Positions 51,109-60,525 of a stretch of 64,000 nucleotides of DNA are shown piece by piece. The position numbers and the translations under genes are program-made. This DNA is from [Leptolyngbya] sp. JSC-1 (GTDB taxonomy: Bacteria > Cyanobacteriota > Cyanobacteriia > Elainellales > Elainellaceae). The notes beneath the pieces are model-generated. The model did not search any database, had not been told where the DNA came from, and worked only from the letters and a program-made list of their open reading frames with translations. The stretch lies in contig KL662191.1 in NCBI GenBank assembly GCA_000733415.1, positions 196,918 to 260,917 on the forward strand. Direction: 5' to 3'. Position 1 is the stretch's first letter. Each line of letters opens with the position of its first letter.

Positions 51109-52554
51109 ATGCCAGGGCAACGCCAACTCATTGGAAACTCTTTTTCTGTAATCCTCGGACGTCTCACTCAAGGTGTAACTAGCTTCGTCATTACAGCAGC
51201 AATTGCTCGATCGCTTGGTTCACAAGCGTTAGGGCAATATCTAATTGGATTCACTTACTATTTCATTTTCATGAGCATTATCGCTCAGGGGTTCAGAACA
51301 CTGTTTATTCGTGAACTCTCACGCAATCCCTCTGATGCTCCTATTTGCTTAGTTAGTGGCACCCTTTTACAGCTGGTCGCTAGTTTAATTGGTTACATTC
51401 TATTATGCATAACCATTTTTTTGTTTCCCTATAGTGATGAAACATCGACAGTTTGCTATATTATTGGTTTAGCGATTATTCCCTTCTCGCTCTCCAATAT
51501 TCCTGAAGCAATTATGCAGGCTCAGGAAAAGATGCATCTGATCGCTATCAGCACTGTTCCCATTTACATCCTGCGAGTCGGAAGCATTATTTGGGCGATG
51601 GAGTTAGGGTTTCAAATCAACCAAATTGCTCTGATCTTTGTGCTCTCAGAAACTCTAATTCTATTAATCGAGTGGGTTTTAGTGCTGAGGCTAGTGCGGC
51701 CGAATTGGCGAGTCAACTGGCGGTTTATTCGTCAGACAACAGGCTCAGTCCGAACTTTCTTGGCGCTATTTGCGATTGATGTGCTCAATTCTCGGCGACA
51801 GCTTTTGATCTTGTCAGTATTTGGTAGCGAAGCACTTGTGGGGCTGTTTGGTGGTATTTTGCAATTTATGATGCCATTTGACATTGTCAATCAAGGAGTC
51901 CTCAATGCCGTTTTTCCGAGACTTTCCAAGGCGGCAAGTTCAGGTGGAAGCGGCCTGCGGCGTCCGGTTGAGCTGCTGCTGGAAGTGTCCCTGTGTCTTG
52001 CTGTGCCTTACGTGATTGGCTTGTTCTTTATCGGTAAAGAGCTGTTGGCCCTGGTCTATCAAAATCGTGAATTTGCCGATACCAGCATTCCTCTGAGCTT
52101 GGTGGCTATCTCATTGATTGTGATTGCGCTGTGTTCGCCCTTGAGTCAGGCATTGGTGGCCGGTGGTCTGGAGCGAATCAACCTGCGCGAAGTCATTGTT
52201 AATGCCTTGATTGGTGGAATAATCAGCATTGTTCTCATTTCCCGCTATCAACTGATTGGCGCAGCATTGACACCCATAATCACCGCTTCGATCAGCTTGG
52301 GTCAATTTGCCTATTCGGTTCATGTTCGTCTATTCCAAGTCAATTTATGGGCAGTGATACGGCGTCCCCTGTTCGTAGGAGGATTTATGTTGCTCGTATT
52401 TATGGGGCTACAGCAGTTAGAGCAAGATGTTTTATTGAAGGCGGCAATGGCCACCGGTCTCTATAGTTTGTTGATCATTGGTATGGGCATCCATCTACTG
52501 GGAGGACCCAACATAGTGTTAGCCAAACTGTTGACAAAATACCAGAAATCATAG
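51109..52554 (+). CDS. Polysaccharide flippase (Wzx-like)
   Basis: This 481-residue MOP-superfamily exporter has a dozen or more hydrophobic segments, beginning LIGNSFSVILGRLTQGVTSF and continuing with LGQYLIGFTYYFIFMSIIAQ. It should flip lipid-linked repeat units made by the operon's glycosyltransferases. It is not closely similar to the flippase at 18530-19996, so two independent Wzx systems coexist. It is six bp upstream of the methyltransferase gene. Confidence 0.9.
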   Translation: MPGQRQLIGNSFSVILGRLTQGVTSFVITAAIARSLGSQALGQYLIGFTYYFIFMSIIAQGFRTLFIRELSRNPSDAPICLVSGTLLQLVASLIGYILLCITIFLFPYSDETSTVCYIIGLAIIPFSLSNIPEAIMQAQEKMHLIAISTVPIYILRVGSIIWAMELGFQINQIALIFVLSETLILLIEWVLVLRLVRPNWRVNWRFIRQTTGSVRTFLALFAIDVLNSRRQLLILSVFGSEALVGLFGGILQFMMPFDIVNQGVLNAVFPRLSKAASSGGSGLRRPVELLLEVSLCLAVPYVIGLFFIGKELLALVYQNREFADTSIPLSLVAISLIVIALCSPLSQALVAGGLERINLREVIVNALIGGIISIVLISRYQLIGAALTPIITASISLGQFAYSVHVRLFQVNLWAVIRRPLFVGGFMLLVFMGLQQLEQDVLLKAAMATGLYSLLIIGMGIHLLGGPNIVLAKLLTKYQKS

Positions 52555-52559
52555 ATCAG

Positions 52560-53525
52560 ATGACTTTTGCGACGGAGATTGTCATGGAGCCAAGAGGAAA
52601 ACAATTAGTCGAACGGTACAAACAGAATTACAGCATCACAGACAATTTTGATATTAGCGAACAGATGGTGCTGGCCCACTGGGAATTAGAAAAACAGTTG
52701 ACCAAAGAACTGCTCAACTCAACGCTAGAAAACCGCTGGCAGGTGTTTGAAAATTCCTATACGCCGCTCTACCAAGGGCTGGAGTGGCTGAATCGGGATC
52801 GCCAAGGTCAAGACGATGCCACAGAAGACTACGAAACCTGGGCTAAAACGATTGGTGCACCACCTCAAACTGTTTATGAAATCGGGTCAGGGCAGGGACA
52901 GTTGATTCAGTATTTGGCCAGCTGTGGTTTTGACTGTAAAGGGACCGAAATTACCAGGGAAGGGGGACAAAAGCATCTGAACAATCCGGCTGCCAATATT
53001 CAATGGGGGCAATCCGATGGCGTTCATTTAGAACGATTTGAACCGGGTGGCCGTTACGATGTGGTGCTCTCCAGTCAGGTGATTGAGCATCTCCACCCAG
53101 ATGACCTGAACGCCCATTTCAAAGGCTGTTACAAGATTCTCAAACCGCAAGGCCGCTATATTTTCACGACGCCCCACTGTTACACGGGGACCCATGATGT
53201 TTCCTCCGTTTTCAACTACAACGTCTCCAGGGGCATGCATTTGAAGGAGTATACCTATGCTGAATTACTGAAGCAATTGCAGGCGGCTGGCTATCGCCAA
53301 GTCTATGCCTCTATTCCCCTCAAGTTTCGGCGGCTATTTGCCAAGCTGCACCTGCAGCAAGACGCGCAGATGATCAAAGTGGGTGAGGTTTATCTGCAGC
53401 TGCTGTTAGTGACAGAGGCAGTGTTGGGCTTGGTTCCCCAGCGCAAACTGCAGCAATCGCTGAGCAAATTCCTGAAGCAGCTCTTACTGTTCCGAGACAA
53501 CATCTTCCTGGTTGCCCAGAAATAA
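52560..53525 (+). CDS. Class I SAM-dependent methyltransferase
   Basis: This 321-residue protein has motif I VYEIGSGQGQLIQYLASCG, an acidic motif after it (CKGTEITREG) and motif IV/post region YDVVLSSQVIEHLHPDD, the plan of Methyltransf_11/23 enzymes. The N-terminal 100 residues are helical. It probably methylates a sugar or the carrier-linked glycan. An ATG at 52584 is an alternative start. It sits between the flippase and a GT4 gene with 5-6 bp gaps. Confidence 0.9.
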   Translation: MTFATEIVMEPRGKQLVERYKQNYSITDNFDISEQMVLAHWELEKQLTKELLNSTLENRWQVFENSYTPLYQGLEWLNRDRQGQDDATEDYETWAKTIGAPPQTVYEIGSGQGQLIQYLASCGFDCKGTEITREGGQKHLNNPAANIQWGQSDGVHLERFEPGGRYDVVLSSQVIEHLHPDDLNAHFKGCYKILKPQGRYIFTTPHCYTGTHDVSSVFNYNVSRGMHLKEYTYAELLKQLQAAGYRQVYASIPLKFRRLFAKLHLQQDAQMIKVGEVYLQLLLVTEAVLGLVPQRKLQQSLSKFLKQLLLFRDNIFLVAQK

Positions 53526-53530
53526 GACCC

Positions 53531-54676
53531 ATGCTCAGAGTTGCCTTATTACATTTTTGCTTTGAAGATTACACAGTTCAGTTAGCCAATGCCTTGACTG
53601 AATTCGCTGAGGTAATTCTAATCCACCCTGAGCAACTTTCGGCTCTGCATCGCAGCCACCTGAATGCCAAGATTAAAACCGTTGGCTTCTGGAAACCTCG
53701 CATTCGGGACGGACGGAATCTCTTGGTGCTGCGGCAGATCAGACAGATGCTGCAGGACCTCCAGCCTGATGTACTGCATGTGCAGGAAACCAACAATTCT
53801 TGGTATGACCTGTCGCTGCTGTTTGGTCAACTGCCGCCTCTCGTCACCACCATTCATGATGTGTTTCGGCATCCCGGCGATCAGGATCTGAAATTTGGCT
53901 CCGAATACACCCGCCGCATTGCCTACTACCGTTCTCAGCATCTAATTGTGCATGCGCAATCTATCAAAGATGTCCTAATCAATCCGTTTAGAGTACCCCA
54001 ACACCGCATCAGCGTTTTGCCGCATGGTGAACTGGGCAGTTTGTATACATCCTTTGCAGTCTGCCAATATGAGTCTAGTTCTGAGAACATAGCCCATACT
54101 ATTAACCATTGCATCCGTGAACCCTATACGTTGCTATTCTTTGGGCGAATTTGGCCCTACAAGGGGCTGCGGTTTCTCTTGGAGGCCATGCCGCTGGTAG
54201 CTCAGCAGTTTCCTCAGGTAAAGCTCGTGATCGCAGGTCGGGGCGACCCGATCGAGCGGTATTTCCCCAATGGTTATGATCCCAAGCGCTACGAGCTTTT
54301 GAATCATTTCATTCCGTTTGCAGCCGTAGCAGAGTTATTTCAACGCAGTACTGCCGTGGTTTTACCCTATACCGAATCCTCTCAAAGCGGTGTTGCGGCC
54401 ATTGCCTATGCAACAGGAACCCCGGTGATTGCGTCTCAGGTGGGTGGATTGGCCGAAATGATTCGTCACCAGCAGGACGGTCTACTCGTGCCAGCGGCAG
54501 ATGGGCCAGCTTTAGCCAACGCCATCAGTGGCCTCTTGGGAGATCCTGACCTGCAAAATCAGTTGCAAACCGCCGCCTTAGCCCGTTGCCAAACCGATTT
54601 GAACTGGTCCACCATCGCCGCTCAAACGGTTGAAATTTATCAAAAAGTTCATCAAAAAAGCTGTCAGGCGGTTTGA
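53531..54676 (+). CDS. Family 4 glycosyltransferase
   Basis: This retaining GT-B enzyme of 381 aa has an N-terminal domain with DVLHVQETNNSWYD and TTIHDVFRHPGD. The donor domain has LLFFGRIWPYKGLRFLLEAM, VKLVIAGRGD and VVLPYTESSQSGVAAIAYAT, in the usual GT4 order. It starts five bp after the methyltransferase gene, and its stop overlaps a potential TTG start of the next gene. Confidence 0.92.
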   Translation: MLRVALLHFCFEDYTVQLANALTEFAEVILIHPEQLSALHRSHLNAKIKTVGFWKPRIRDGRNLLVLRQIRQMLQDLQPDVLHVQETNNSWYDLSLLFGQLPPLVTTIHDVFRHPGDQDLKFGSEYTRRIAYYRSQHLIVHAQSIKDVLINPFRVPQHRISVLPHGELGSLYTSFAVCQYESSSENIAHTINHCIREPYTLLFFGRIWPYKGLRFLLEAMPLVAQQFPQVKLVIAGRGDPIERYFPNGYDPKRYELLNHFIPFAAVAELFQRSTAVVLPYTESSQSGVAAIAYATGTPVIASQVGGLAEMIRHQQDGLLVPAADGPALANAISGLLGDPDLQNQLQTAALARCQTDLNWSTIAAQTVEIYQKVHQKSCQAV

Positions 54677-54702
54677 GTTCTCTGAGCCAGGGTTCTATCT
54701 AC

Positions 54703-55974
54703 ATGAAAAAATTGCTGAGTGTTGCCGAACCAATTTTCACCGTGCTGGCGCTCCTGGTCTACACAGGAGGTCCCTTGGTTGTCATCCTATCAGGCGGCAA
54801 AAGTGAAGGGCAGCAGGGATCAACGCCCGATTTCATGCTGGTAAAACTTCTGTTTCAGCTGATCTATATCATCACGTTTCTACTGCTGCTGCCGCACTGG
54901 AAGCGAGCGCTCTATATCCTGTTCAAGGAAAAGACGATCTTGCTGACAGTCAGCGTCATCTGGGCGTCAATCTTCTGGTCTTCCTCACCTGCGCTCACAA
55001 TCAACCGAGCTATAGCCGTCACGGGTACAACCCTATTCGGAGTCTATCTCTCGACTCGTTACAGTCTAAAGCAACAGTTACAGTTACTGGGTTGGGCCTT
55101 TGGTTTGGCAATTGGGTTGAGCATTCTGTTTGCTGTAGTATTGCCCCAATATGGCATTATGGGCGGAACCCATGCCGGAACATGGCGGGGCATCTATACC
55201 CATAAAAATGGTTTGGGTGCCATGATGGCTTTGAGCACTACCGTATTCCTGCTGTTGGCGGTTGGGTTCAGGGCTAGCCGCTGGCTTTGGTGCGGTATGG
55301 GGGCTTCGTTTGCGCTATTGCTACTGTCCAAATCTTCGTCGCCCTTGGTGCATTTGCTGGTGTTGCTGCCTGCTTTTATGATCTTTCGCACCTTGCGCTG
55401 GTACTACACCCTGCGAACCTTTGCCCTCAGCTTAATCGCGGTGGTTGGGTTGAGCCTGACGACGTTGATCCTGCTGTATGCAGAAAGCTTGGTGCGATTA
55501 CTGGGCAAAGATCTCACGTTCACAGGCCGCTCAAAGCTATGGGTCTACAGCTGGGATATGATCCAGCAACGACCCTGGTTGGGCTACGGCTATGGCTCAC
55601 TCTGGAAAGACTGGTACAGCGAAACCAGCTATGTTTGGCGAGCAGTGGGTTGGGAAGCCCCCAGTGCCCACAACGGATTTTTGGAACTCTGGTTGGGGTT
55701 GGGCCTATTGGGAGTCAGCATTTTCCTGGTGCAGTTCCTGACGGGCTTGGCAAGGTCGGTGGCGCTAGTCAGCCAGAGCCGAACGCCGGAATTCTTTTTG
55801 CCGCTGATGCTCCTCCTGTTCACAATTCTGGTCAATCTTACCGAAAGCACATTCTTGGACCGCAACACTATTTACTGGGTGTTGTATAGCGCAGCCATTT
55901 TGTCACTAGTTGTTCGCCATCAGCAGGAGCCACTCACCGCTGCCAAGCTACAGTGGCAAGATTGTCATGCCTGA
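54703..55974 (+). CDS. O-antigen ligase/polymerase-like membrane protein (Wzy/ExoQ type)
   Basis: This is a 423-residue polytopic protein with about 10-12 membrane segments. The large extracytoplasmic loop carries the Wzy_C signature: GRSKLWVYSWDMIQQRPWLG, GYGYGSLWKD and, after it, PSAHNGFLELWLGLGLLG with the conserved His. It would polymerise repeat units in the periplasm or ligate them. I prefer ATG 54703; a TTG at 54673 overlaps the upstream stop and would add ten residues. Confidence 0.88.
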   Translation: MKKLLSVAEPIFTVLALLVYTGGPLVVILSGGKSEGQQGSTPDFMLVKLLFQLIYIITFLLLLPHWKRALYILFKEKTILLTVSVIWASIFWSSSPALTINRAIAVTGTTLFGVYLSTRYSLKQQLQLLGWAFGLAIGLSILFAVVLPQYGIMGGTHAGTWRGIYTHKNGLGAMMALSTTVFLLLAVGFRASRWLWCGMGASFALLLLSKSSSPLVHLLVLLPAFMIFRTLRWYYTLRTFALSLIAVVGLSLTTLILLYAESLVRLLGKDLTFTGRSKLWVYSWDMIQQRPWLGYGYGSLWKDWYSETSYVWRAVGWEAPSAHNGFLELWLGLGLLGVSIFLVQFLTGLARSVALVSQSRTPEFFLPLMLLLFTILVNLTESTFLDRNTIYWVLYSAAILSLVVRHQQEPLTAAKLQWQDCHA

Positions 55975-56044
55975 TTGGCTCTGATTGAATCTACTCGAAG
56001 CTGAGATAAAAAACTTGATAAAAATCAAATAGAGCTATCTGAAA

Positions 56045-57190
56045 ATGAATACGTTTGCTAATCGAAAATTCGTCAGAGTATTAATGTTAGGCGCAGGGTT
56101 GGATGTCCAAGGCGGCATTACTTCGGTAGAAAAGCTGATGCTAGACTACGCGCCACCGGAACTTAGAATTCATCATGTGCCTACGTTCGCCAAGGGGTCT
56201 GCAACTCGCAATATCGCCGTTTTTTTGGGCGCGATTGCTACCCTGATTCAAGCGTTGAGCCGCAATCAGACCGATCTGGTGCACATTCACTTTTCCGATC
56301 GAGGCAGTACGTTTCGTAAGCTGATTCTGGCCTTTATTACCCTGTGTTTCCACAAGCCGTTCGTTTTGCATTGTCACGGAGCGGCCTACCGAGAATTTTA
56401 TGCCCAGTTACCTCGCGTTGCGAAGAGGTTGATTATCGCTGGGTTCAGTCAATGTGCAAAGTTTATTGCCCTGTCCGAAAGCTGGCGCAATTTTTACTCA
56501 AAAAGCTTTCACCTCAGCCCAGATCAGATGGTCGTGCTGCCCAATCCGGTAGTGCTGCCAGCCGAAGTGCCGGATCGCAGTCAGCAGCAAACCATTACCT
56601 TTGTGTTTTTGGGTCGGATTGGTGAGCATGGGGGTGCCCTCGATGCGGTGCGTTCAGTGATTGCCTTTCCGCGTCAGGACAAGGGGGCTTTTGATCTGAT
56701 TCGGGCCTTTGCTGCCCTACCTGCATCGGTTCGTGCTCAGGCTCGACTGGTATTGGCTGGGAATGGAGATGTGGAACAAGCCCAAACCCTAATTGCAGAT
56801 TTAGAACTTGCCGATCGGGCGGTGGTTCACGCTTGGGTCAATCCAACTCAGCGCGATCAGCTGCTCGCAAATGCCAGTGTGTTCGTGTTGCCGTCCTACA
56901 ACGAGGGGCTACCCATGTCGATGCTGGAGGCGATGGCCTGGGAATTGCCGGTGATTGTGACGCCAGTGGGTGGAATTCCAGAAGTGATCACATCAGAACG
57001 AAATGGCTTATTAGTGCAGCCAGGCAATCTGACAGAACTGACAGAGGCAATGAAGCGATTAATCCAAGATTATCAACTGCGGAACGAACTAGGCATTGCA
57101 GCACGAAATACAGTTCGAGCATTAGATGTAAAGCACTACATGCAGTCAATGCTGAAACTTTATGTTTCGACCCTAGAATGTTTTGACTAA
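56045..57190 (+). CDS. Family 4 glycosyltransferase with an insertion in the donor domain
   Basis: This GT-B enzyme has 381 aa. The N-terminal region includes GAGLDVQGGITSVEKLML; the donor domain has ITFVFLGRIG and later ARLVLAGNGDVEQA and PSYNEGLPMSMLEAMAWELP (E-x7-E). Between GRIG and KGAFDLIRAFAALP stands an extra stretch of about 19 residues (EHGGALDAVRSVIAFPRQD). In relatives GRIG is normally followed directly by a short charged turn and KGAFDLI. The reading frame is intact, so the protein may still work. Confidence 0.88.
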   Translation: MNTFANRKFVRVLMLGAGLDVQGGITSVEKLMLDYAPPELRIHHVPTFAKGSATRNIAVFLGAIATLIQALSRNQTDLVHIHFSDRGSTFRKLILAFITLCFHKPFVLHCHGAAYREFYAQLPRVAKRLIIAGFSQCAKFIALSESWRNFYSKSFHLSPDQMVVLPNPVVLPAEVPDRSQQQTITFVFLGRIGEHGGALDAVRSVIAFPRQDKGAFDLIRAFAALPASVRAQARLVLAGNGDVEQAQTLIADLELADRAVVHAWVNPTQRDQLLANASVFVLPSYNEGLPMSMLEAMAWELPVIVTPVGGIPEVITSERNGLLVQPGNLTELTEAMKRLIQDYQLRNELGIAARNTVRALDVKHYMQSMLKLYVSTLECFD

Positions 57191-57234
57191 ATAAGCGTAG
57201 ATTTTGCAAATTTGAGCATACGGAGCAGTATACG

Positions 57235-58017
57235 ATGAGATACAATTTTATTGGTGTTGATGTAGATGTGATCACCTACAAGGAGTTGTTTGCTAAGTGT
57301 GAGCAATGGCTACAAGACAAATCGGCTCGCTCGAAACATGTTGCTTGCGTCAATGTCAACTGTGTAGTTGAGAGTTACCTAAACCGCGAGATCAAAGAAA
57401 TTTTTACGAAAGCCGATATTGCCGGTCCAGACAGTATGCCGTTTGTCTACTGGATTCGGTTGATCACAGGTCGAAAGTGCGACCGGCTCTATGCCCCCGA
57501 CATCATTCTCAATCTTTGCCGCATTGCAATTCAACGGGGATACCGGCTCTATCTCTACGGTGGGGCGGAGGGAGTTCCAGAAACAATGCAGCAATTTTTG
57601 CAAAGCAAGTTTCCTGGGCTGCAAATTGTAGGCACCTACTCGCCGCCATTCCGCCCGCTCACACCGCAAGAAGACGCCCTGGTGTGCGAGCAGATTCGTC
57701 AGGCCAATCCAGATTTCATCATCGTTGGTTTGGGATCTCCCAAACAAGATCAGTGGATTCAGGATCATCTCAGCAAAATTCCCGGCACGATCATGATTGC
57801 CTCTGGAGCTGCCTTTGATTTCTTTAGTAACCGCATTCCCCAGGCACCCTACTGGATTCAGCGGTCCGGATTTGAATGGCTGTTTCGGCTGACACAAGAT
57901 CCAAAGCGACTGTGGAAACGCTACACCGTCTACAACTTCGTGTTTATTTGGAATTTCTTGCTGCAACTTTTGCGCCTGAAACGCTTTGACAGTATTCGTG
58001 TTCCTCAAAATAACTAG
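57235..58017 (+). CDS. WecG/TagA/CpsF family glycosyltransferase (GT26)
   Basis: This 260-residue enzyme adds a second sugar (for example ManNAc(A)) to an undecaprenyl-linked sugar. GT26 features are VACVNVNCVVESYLNREIKE, ADIAGPDSMPFVYWIRL with the catalytic Asp, RLYLYGGAEGVPETMQQFLQ and IIVGLGSPKQDQWIQDH. The C-terminus is basic and hydrophobic (RFRLTQDPKRLWKR-like end, then membrane-binding helix). It is 44 bp after the GT4 gene in the same operon. Confidence 0.92.
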   Translation: MRYNFIGVDVDVITYKELFAKCEQWLQDKSARSKHVACVNVNCVVESYLNREIKEIFTKADIAGPDSMPFVYWIRLITGRKCDRLYAPDIILNLCRIAIQRGYRLYLYGGAEGVPETMQQFLQSKFPGLQIVGTYSPPFRPLTPQEDALVCEQIRQANPDFIIVGLGSPKQDQWIQDHLSKIPGTIMIASGAAFDFFSNRIPQAPYWIQRSGFEWLFRLTQDPKRLWKRYTVYNFVFIWNFLLQLLRLKRFDSIRVPQNN

Positions 58018-58138
58018 TTTCGTTTGAGTCTTGCTTGGCTAGCAGATGCCTGTTTGGGTCGATCCGTTCACCACAGGTGCAGAGTCCGTCTGTCAATTTG
58101 CGCAGACCTACCCGATTTACTCAATAGAGGATGAAAGC

Positions 58139-59098
58139 ATGAAAAGAGTGACTGTAACTGGAGCTGGTGGCTTCATTGGTTCTCACTTGGTCAGCCGTTT
58201 GAAGCAAGAAGGCTGCTGGGTCAGAGGCGTAGATATTAAGTATCCAGAATTTAGTAAAACCGACGCGGATGAATTTGAAATTTTAGATTTACGTAAGCGC
58301 GATGATTGTTTGCAGGCGATGCGGAATGTAGACACCGTATTTTCTTTGGCTGCCAACATGGGCGGAATTGGCTGGACCCACACGGCTCCAGCGGCAATCA
58401 TGCACGACAATCTGCTGATCTCGACGAACACCCTAGAAGCCTGCCGAATCAACGACGTTGAAAATATTTTCTATGCGTCTTCGGCTTGCGTTTACCCCAA
58501 CTACCTACAGGAAACCAACGATAGTCCTGGTCTGAAGGAGGACAAGGTCTTTCCAGCCGACCCTGACATGGAGTACGGCTGGGAGAAACTCACCTCCGAG
58601 ATTCTACACGAAACCTACAAAAAGTCTTACGGATTGAATATCAAAATCGCCCGCTTCCACAATATCTACGGTCCGCTGGGCACCTATGATGGAGGTCGGG
58701 AAAAGTCGCCTGCGGCCATCTGCCGCAAAATCGCCAAAATTCAAGGAGTAGAGGGCATCATCGATGTCTGGGGCGATGGTACCCAGGCTCGTTCCTACTG
58801 CTATGTGGATGACTGTGTCGAAGGCTGTCTACGGATTATGCGCTCCAATCTCGATCGGCCAATCAACTTAGGTTCGGATCGGATGGTGACGATCAATGAG
58901 CTAATTGACATTGTGTCGGACATTGCGGGTAAGCGGGTGCATCGCAAATACGATTTGTCTAAACCCGTTGGCCCCAAAGGCAGAAACTCAGACAACACGT
59001 TGATCCAGGAGCTATTGGGTTGGGCACCCAGTATTTCCCTGGAAGTCGGTCTGCTCGAAACCTATAAGTGGATCAGCGCTCAGGTCAACCAGTTTTGA
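58139..59098 (+). CDS. GDP-mannose 3,5-epimerase-like SDR
   Basis: This extended SDR has about 319 aa. The NAD site is VTGAGGFIGSHLVSRL, the catalytic region FYASSACVYPNYLQETN holds Ser and the extra Cys typical of GME, and YGWEKLTSEILHE is the Tyr-x3-Lys pair. Further matches to plant GME are ARFHNIYGPLGTYDGGREKS, VDDCVEGCLRI and GRNSDNTLIQELLGWAP. The enzyme converts GDP-mannose to GDP-L-galactose (and L-gulose). ATG 58139 has AGAGG eight bases upstream; the longer frame to 58046 is unneeded. A 14-bp duplication covers its stop codon. It supplies an unusual sugar to the upstream glycosyltransferases. Confidence 0.9.
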   Translation: MKRVTVTGAGGFIGSHLVSRLKQEGCWVRGVDIKYPEFSKTDADEFEILDLRKRDDCLQAMRNVDTVFSLAANMGGIGWTHTAPAAIMHDNLLISTNTLEACRINDVENIFYASSACVYPNYLQETNDSPGLKEDKVFPADPDMEYGWEKLTSEILHETYKKSYGLNIKIARFHNIYGPLGTYDGGREKSPAAICRKIAKIQGVEGIIDVWGDGTQARSYCYVDDCVEGCLRIMRSNLDRPINLGSDRMVTINELIDIVSDIAGKRVHRKYDLSKPVGPKGRNSDNTLIQELLGWAPSISLEVGLLETYKWISAQVNQF

Positions 59099-59243
59099 TC
59101 AACCAGTTTTGATTAGGAGCGAGGAACCTGGAGCTGGACCACAGCCGTCAAATCTTATACCCATAAGCGAGAACTACGCACGCTATTTAGGCGGCTAAAT
59201 TTCTCCTCCTGGCTCCGTTTCTATCCTGATTGCGGTTCCACCC

Positions 59244-60437
59244 ATGCCTCAACATCAATTCACCCGCCGTCGTGCGCTGTGGCTGGGCTTAGCAGCCCTC
59301 ACGGGATTGGGCACCAGCACCGTTGCTCGAACAATCACGACGGCCCAAACGGCGCTGCGGAATAGGCCGGTCGCGTCGCCAGATCAACTGGCGCGTCAGA
59401 CACAGGTCACGGGTGAAGAATCGCTGCGCCAACGGGCTAAAGCAAAGGGTTTAATTTATGGAGCCGCTGCCCGTCGCGCTAATCTATTTACCGATCCAGC
59501 GTTGGCCAAAGCCTACCAGGCCGAGTGCGGCATTCTGGTGCCAGAATGGGAGCTAAAGTGGTCCTCTGGCGATGCGCGGCTGCGTCCAACCCTGCAAACC
59601 TTCGATTTCTCGCGCTCAGATTGGATGCTCAGGTTTGCCCAATCCCACGATATGCAAATGCGCGGCCATGTCCTGGTTTGGCATTTGGGTTTACCCGACT
59701 GGTTTGAGGAACAGGTGAATCGCCAAAATGCTGAGCAAGTGCTAGTACGGCATATTCAAACTGTAGCGGGTCACTATGCCGGTAAGCTGCACTCCTGGGA
59801 TGTCGTGAATGAAGCGATTGAACCGAACAATCGGCGTGCCGACGGCTTGCGCATCACCTCCTGGCTGCAACTGCTCGGCCCCGACTATCTGGATTTGGCG
59901 TTTCGGGCGGCGGCAGCGGCTGATCCCCAAGCTAAGCTAACCTACAACGATTACGGCTTAGAATACGACCGGCCCGATCACGAAGCCAGACGCAGAGCTG
60001 TGCTCAAGCTACTAGAGCAGCTAAAAGCTCAGGGAACCCCGATCCATGCCTTTGGCCTTCAGGCCCACCTAGAAGGGCACGAAACCCGCTTTAACCCCAA
60101 CAAGCTGCGGCGATTTCTGGCCGATGTGGCTAGTTTAGGGTTGGAGATTTACATTACCGAACTGGATGTAATCGACAACCGATTGCCGCGCCATCCAACG
60201 AACCGTGATCGTCTGATCGCCCAAGCCTACGAAGATTTTCTGACGGTAGCTCTGGATGAACCGGCAGTGAAGCTGATCGTCACCTGGGGCTTGAGCGATC
60301 GCTACACCTGGTTGAGCGATTTTCACCCCCGTTCCGATCGGGCGGCGGTGCGGCCCTTGCTATTGGATGCTAACCTAAACCGAAAGTTGGCCTGGCACGC
60401 AGTGGCTAGAGCGATTGACCAAGCTCCGTCTCGTTAG
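59244..60437 (+). CDS. GH10 endo-1,4-beta-xylanase-like glycosidase with Tat-type leader
   Basis: This 397-residue secreted enzyme has an N-terminal twin-arginine-like leader TRRRALWLGLAALTGLG. The GH10 catalytic domain shows RGHVLVWHLGLPDWF, acid/base Glu190 in SWDVVNEAIEP and nucleophile Glu306 in IYITELDVIDN. It would cleave xylan-like beta-1,4 backbones outside the cytoplasm. The gene is 145 bp after the GDP-mannose epimerase. Together with the exopolysaccharide operon this suggests processing of the cell's own glycan, or feeding on plant matter. It is convergent with the hybrid kinase gene. Confidence 0.94.
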   Translation: MPQHQFTRRRALWLGLAALTGLGTSTVARTITTAQTALRNRPVASPDQLARQTQVTGEESLRQRAKAKGLIYGAAARRANLFTDPALAKAYQAECGILVPEWELKWSSGDARLRPTLQTFDFSRSDWMLRFAQSHDMQMRGHVLVWHLGLPDWFEEQVNRQNAEQVLVRHIQTVAGHYAGKLHSWDVVNEAIEPNNRRADGLRITSWLQLLGPDYLDLAFRAAAAADPQAKLTYNDYGLEYDRPDHEARRRAVLKLLEQLKAQGTPIHAFGLQAHLEGHETRFNPNKLRRFLADVASLGLEIYITELDVIDNRLPRHPTNRDRLIAQAYEDFLTVALDEPAVKLIVTWGLSDRYTWLSDFHPRSDRAAVRPLLLDANLNRKLAWHAVARAIDQAPSR

Positions 60438-60525
60438 CCAACTGAACTTAATTTTGCAAGTTGAACTTAGTCAAGCATTAACCCAATATCATCACCAGAG
60501 TTCAACACGTACTCCCACACCCCGC

